NCBI GenBank assembly: GCA_017792405.1
Contig: CP051231.1
Location: 260,634-324,633 of the forward strand
Source: Oceanicola sp.
GTDB lineage: Bacteria; Pseudomonadota; Alphaproteobacteria; Rhodobacterales; Rhodobacteraceae
DNA: 64,000 bases
Reading direction: 5' to 3'
Under the pieces are notes generated by a model. It saw only the letters and a program-made list of their open reading frames with translations. It did not search any database and was not told the DNA's origin. Positions 60,789-64,000 of the stretch are shown here, one piece after another (positions within the stretch are counted from its first letter, which is position 1; every line of letters starts with the position of its first letter). The position numbers and the translations under genes are program-made.

Positions 60789-61064
60789 TCAGTTGGCGTT
60801 GGTCAGGTAGAGGATCACGCCGACGGCGATCACCGGGATGACATAGACCAGCAGGATCAGCTTCTTGCGAAGCCCGCTGTGATACTGGGCCATCCCGCCC
60901 TCGATATAGGCACTCCGGGCCGTGGGGTCACCCCCGTCCGGGTGATCCGCAGCCCATGCGTCCTCCAGCTTTTCGCGGCGGACGGAGCGGGAGTAGATCG
61001 AGATGCAGAAGTAGATCACCGTCAACACGATGAACCCCACCACGACCAGCCGTATCAACCCCAT
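60789..61064 (-). CDS. Small two-helix membrane protein
   Basis: The 91-aa product has helices at about 4-24 (LIRLVVVGFIVLTVIYFCIS) and 68-88 (LILLVYVIPVIAVGVILYL), with a charged loop containing SVRREKLEDAWAADHPDGGD. Its start is 3 nt after the DUF6638 stop. I know the family only from this genomic context in Rhodobacterales. Confidence 0.75.
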   Translation of the reverse strand: MGLIRLVVVGFIVLTVIYFCISIYSRSVRREKLEDAWAADHPDGGDPTARSAYIEGGMAQYHSGLRKKLILLVYVIPVIAVGVILYLTNAN

Positions 61065-61067
61065 GCC

Positions 61068-62432
61068 TTACCTCCTGACCGCGCCCCAGGGCCCGACGAT
61101 CCGGATGCGCTCTTCGGAGACGCGCGGGTTCGGCTCGGGCGGGGGGGCTGGCTCTTCCATTGGCTCTTCCCCGGTTCCGAAGAGTGCCGCCCGGGCCCCC
61201 TCCTTGTCCACCGCGTATTCACGGGCGAGAAAATCGGCCACGAACTCCTTCTTGCCATCGGGCCAGCCCCGGTAGAGCGCGTAGAACAGCTCCTTGTGGC
61301 AGATGAAGAGCTGCCGCACGTCGAGAGTGGAGAGCTCGGCCAGCAGCTGGTTGATCAGGTCGCGGTCGGGGTGATTGGTGGCGCGCAAAGTGTAGAAATA
61401 GGCCGGGTGGCTCGAGGTGATGGTGGGCCATTTGCCGCCCTGCTCGGACCAGCGCACCAGCTCGTTGAGCGCGTGGAACTCGGGGGGCAGGGCGGAGCCG
61501 AGGGTCTGAGCCAGCTTGCGCAGGTCGCCCCGTGAGCGTGAGGGCACATCACGACCCAGCGTGGCGGCCACATCGACGAGGATGAAATCCATCTTCTGTT
61601 TCAGGATTGCCGTTGCATCGGTGCCCTTGGCCTTCACGATCGGCTCGACCAGCCCGTTGAGCTCGAGGAACTTGGCAATGCCGGCGCGGTCCTGCAGGTC
61701 GAAAACATAGGGCGAGGGGACCTTGCCCAGCTTTTCCTTCGGCCCGCAGGAAATGGTCGCCGGGTGCTCGACATCGCGGAAGATATAGAGCCCGCCAAAA
61801 TGCGCCGTCCAGAAGTTGCCCTGCGTGAAGCTGGGCGCCTTGAAGGTCACCGGGTTGCGGGTGACATCGCCAGTCTGCTTGGCCAGCGTGATCATCTCGG
61901 CGATCAGCACGTCATCCCACCACGCATCGGGCTTGGTCTTGAAGGTGGCGATTTTTTCCGCCAGATCCTGCGCCTGTTCGATATGGCCCGAGGTGGTATC
62001 GGCCCGCACTGTGATCTTCTTGATGTCGAAGAGCCGGGCCGGGGTGTTGACCTCGAAGACGGTGTTATCCAGCTCGCCCAGCACCGCATCGCGGGAGGTG
62101 AGCGCAAAAAGCTGGCTCTCGTTCTCCTCGATGAACTGCCGCAGAATGCCGCGGCTCATGGAGAACTTGGCGTTCAGCAGAGGGGCGGTCTTCTGCGCCG
62201 TGGTCAGCAGAATGAACTGCCGGTTCACCCCGTTGGGGTTGAGATAGAGCAGATCATCGAACTCGAAAGCGATCTCGGGGGAGAAGCCGGAGATATCGAC
62301 ATGGAAATCCGGCAGCTCGGTGCGCTTGCCGGTGAGCTTGTGGAGCGCGCGGTTGTAACGGTCGATCAGCGCCGGGGAGGCCACCTCGATGAGGTTGCCG
62401 AACATCAGGCCGCGGGAGATGAGGCGTTTCAT
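61068..62432 (-). CDS. DUF6638 family protein
   Basis: The 454-aa protein starts MKRLISRGLMFGNLIEVASP and contains FHVDISGFSPEIAFEFDDLL, SMSRGILRQFIEENESQLFA and DVRQLFICHKELFYALYRGW. It ends with a Pro/Glu-rich tail (EEPMEEPAPPPEPNPRVSEE). The family goes with AAA ATPases of this operon type; function is unknown. Its ATG overlaps the HEPN gene's stop by 4 nt, so that gene is translated from the same message. Confidence 0.78.
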   Translation of the reverse strand: MKRLISRGLMFGNLIEVASPALIDRYNRALHKLTGKRTELPDFHVDISGFSPEIAFEFDDLLYLNPNGVNRQFILLTTAQKTAPLLNAKFSMSRGILRQFIEENESQLFALTSRDAVLGELDNTVFEVNTPARLFDIKKITVRADTTSGHIEQAQDLAEKIATFKTKPDAWWDDVLIAEMITLAKQTGDVTRNPVTFKAPSFTQGNFWTAHFGGLYIFRDVEHPATISCGPKEKLGKVPSPYVFDLQDRAGIAKFLELNGLVEPIVKAKGTDATAILKQKMDFILVDVAATLGRDVPSRSRGDLRKLAQTLGSALPPEFHALNELVRWSEQGGKWPTITSSHPAYFYTLRATNHPDRDLINQLLAELSTLDVRQLFICHKELFYALYRGWPDGKKEFVADFLAREYAVDKEGARAALFGTGEEPMEEPAPPPEPNPRVSEERIRIVGPWGAVRR

Positions 62433-63154
62433 TCCGGTTTCTCTGCTTTTTCTAACGTCACGAGTAAGGTCTTAGCCGCCTTCAACGTATCGCCTGTCAC
62501 CAGCTTGGAATGGTCATCACTGGTGTGGACAACTGCGTTTCTAATCAGCCGCAACGCAATGAAACTTTCAGATGTTTTGCTATCCACCACACCTTGATCT
62601 CGAAGCTGAGACATCGAAAAAAGCGCAGGTGCAAGCCTATTGGCATTAGAAAGTTCAGAGATGCGCCGCTCTATGTGTGTCCATATTGAAATGAACTCGC
62701 CAACTCTAGCCATCCCTCTACTGCCGCCGATATCGATTTCTGTATCAAATAGCTGTGTAAACATCGATGCGGCTAACTCAGCGTAGATTTCGACCTTTTG
62801 TCGCTCTACAGTGAGACCATTTCCATTGTGATACAGATTGTTTCGCAATCTATGAAACCACTCTATCTCACCTAGGTCTATTCCCACCATTCGATCGGGC
62901 GCGTGCTGTTCGAGACCATCCAGCATAGAGGGAAATGCAGAGCTAATCTCCGCCCGCTGCTTTCTAGTTAATGTGAGCCCGGTAATTCGCTTCGGCAAAT
63001 CTATGTATGTCTTCAGCATCAGCTCGACTGCATTGTCGATCGCAATCAATGCTAATCGCCGGTTCGCGTCGGAGTCGTTCGCCAAGAGGCCGACCCCATG
63101 CCGCATTATTTCGCCTGGTCCAGAGGCCCAGAGTGGCTCAGTTCTTTCGACCAC
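62429..63154 (-). CDS. Tandem-HEPN domain protein (possible RNase or defence protein)
   Basis: The 241-aa protein has two motifs of the HEPN type R-[NHK]-x3-H: RLRNNLYHNG near residues 102-111 and LIRNAVVHTS near 203-212. Each lies in a helical repeat: DANRRLALIAIDNAVELMLK begins the first, and GEFISIWTHIERRISELSNA begins the second. HEPN motifs form RNase active sites in toxins and defence proteins, so RNA cleavage is likely but unproven. The start is GTG 63154 directly after the ATPase stop (TAAGTG), with GGAGGGG upstream. The gene is visibly lower in GC than its neighbours. Confidence 0.7.
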   Translation of the reverse strand: MVERTEPLWASGPGEIMRHGVGLLANDSDANRRLALIAIDNAVELMLKTYIDLPKRITGLTLTRKQRAEISSAFPSMLDGLEQHAPDRMVGIDLGEIEWFHRLRNNLYHNGNGLTVERQKVEIYAELAASMFTQLFDTEIDIGGSRGMARVGEFISIWTHIERRISELSNANRLAPALFSMSQLRDQGVVDSKTSESFIALRLIRNAVVHTSDDHSKLVTGDTLKAAKTLLVTLEKAEKPE

Positions 63155-64000
63155 TTACCCCTTCCCCTCCAGATACCGCCGCTTCGCCTCCTCCTGACGC
63201 CCGAAGTCCCGCACCATCCCCTCGATGGCCACCTCGTCGGACTTGTCGGCATAGCGGAACTCGCTATCCGCGTAGCGGTTCACCTCTTGGATCACCATCT
63301 CCATGGTGATCGGCTGGCGCAGCTCGCCGACCATCCCCAGCTTCTCTTCATAGGGCTTGAAGAGGAACAGCTCCGGCTCTTCCATCCACTCGTCCGGTAG
63401 CTCGAAGTCCATCGCGCGGACCTTCACCGCGTCGGTGATGTTCTTGATCGCCCGGCCGGTAAACCGCTCATCCGCCTCCTGAATCGCCTTCAGATACGTC
63501 CCCACCTTGGCAATCGTATCCAGCTCGCCGACCTGCCCGATCACCCGGTCGTAGACCTCCAGCAGCCCCGCCTCATGGGGCTTGCCGTGCCCCTCGAAAC
63601 TCGCGGCCACCGCCTTCTTGATCTCCTGCGCGGCATAGGCCTCGTGGTCGCCAAGTGACAGAGAATGGTTCTTGCCCATCAGCAGGTAGAGAATGTCGAT
63701 GTAGTCATCCCGCGTCTGCGGCCCGTCGACGAGGAAGCGGGCGCCAGCGCGCTGCCGCAGGGCGTCGTCCACGTTCTCGGGGTAGTTGGAGAACATCCCG
63801 AAGGTGCAGTTGCCGCGCACCACGGTGTTGGCGCCCGCGAAGGCCTCCATCAGCACCGCCGTCACCTCCTGCTGGCCCGCGCTGGACTGACGGTCGCCGC
63901 GCTTGCCCGCGATCTGGTCAATATCATCCACCGTGCCAAAGCCGATCACGCCAGGATCGAGCACGTTGTTGATGAAGGCCTTGGCGTTCTGCCCCGACTT
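63155..64000 (-). CDS. AAA-family ATPase (C-terminal part)
   Basis: 281 codons of the gene are in the window; it runs off the right edge with no start. The first visible residues continue KSGQNAKAFINNVLDPGVIG, then FGTVDDIDQIAGKRGDRQSS (Walker B-like with acidic pair), a sensor-1 Asn in CTFGMFSNYPENVDDALRQR and an arginine-finger-like RQRAGARFLVDGP. The C-terminal half (about 170-281) is helical. It is the first visible gene of the AAA-HEPN-DUF6638 operon. Confidence 0.8.
   Translation of the reverse strand, partial: KSGQNAKAFINNVLDPGVIGFGTVDDIDQIAGKRGDRQSSAGQQEVTAVLMEAFAGANTVVRGNCTFGMFSNYPENVDDALRQRAGARFLVDGPQTRDDYIDILYLLMGKNHSLSLGDHEAYAAQEIKKAVAASFEGHGKPHEAGLLEVYDRVIGQVGELDTIAKVGTYLKAIQEADERFTGRAIKNITDAVKVRAMDFELPDEWMEEPELFLFKPYEEKLGMVGELRQPITMEMVIQEVNRYADSEFRYADKSDEVAIEGMVRDFGRQEEAKRRYLEGKG

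Overview
This 64-kb window is high-GC chromosomal DNA from an alphaproteobacterium, most likely of the order Rhodobacterales (Roseobacter/Rhodobacter relatives). The evidence is gene order and family content: an F0 ATP synthase operon (atpI-atpB-atpE-atpF'-atpF) with no F1 genes beside it; a ruvC-ruvA-ruvB-ybgC block; an ffh/rpsP/rimM/trmD/rplS cluster with acetyltransferase genes inside it; DUF1127, DUF1244, DUF1285, DUF1523, DUF4159 and DUF6638 families; and a TTAGCGCTAA operator in front of pyruvate kinase. I see no phage, insertion sequence, CRISPR array, tRNA or rRNA. Genes are mostly joined by ATGA or TTGA stop/start overlaps.

Layout. 1-4.8 kb: end of an OmpA-like gene, a membrane-anchored helix-hairpin-helix protein, DUF1244, N-formylglutamate amidohydrolase, pyk and a LysE exporter. 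4.8-12.4 kb: dienelactone hydrolase, rpmI-rplT, a glutaredoxin/MauE-like membrane fusion, pheS, small membrane proteins and pheT. 12.5-20 kb: GST, mscL, adk, DUF1127, ruvCAB, a lipoprotein and ybgC. 20-22.2 kb: a histidine kinase facing a MarR regulator. 22.3-32.3 kb, all on the minus strand: ffh, five tandem GNAT genes, chorismate mutase, rpsP, a sulfotransferase-like gene, a 47-aa gene, rimM, two accessory genes, trmD, a small membrane protein, rplS and rpmE. 33-38.6 kb: LysR and ArsR regulators, the F0 operon and a hemolysin III homologue. 38.7-44 kb: polA, a RluE-type pseudouridine synthase, WYL and VOC genes, DUF1285. 44-51 kb: a four-gene MoxR-DUF58-BatA/DUF4159-VWA operon. 51-56 kb: two small genes and glcDEF. 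56-58.8 kb: two secreted serine proteases and Hsp20. 58.9-64 kb: a frameshifted zinc-ribbon gene, small unknowns, and an AAA-DUF6638-DUF1523 cluster containing a tandem-HEPN gene.

Most of the window is housekeeping: translation, protein targeting, recombination, energy coupling and glycolate oxidation. The least explained features are these. First, a dispersed intergenic element occurs three times (7.3, 34.4 and 57.9 kb). It has 18-20 bp inverted ends, and two base pairs of those ends differ between copies in a compensatory way. Second, a protein with two HEPN-type R-N-x3-H motifs, in visibly lower-GC DNA, is translationally coupled between an AAA ATPase and DUF6638. Third, a short post-stop motif recurs three times. 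Several palindromic operators and leader hairpins are also recorded.

Starts were chosen from Shine-Dalgarno spacing, overlaps and family length. Family names come from recognising protein sequences, not from database searches.
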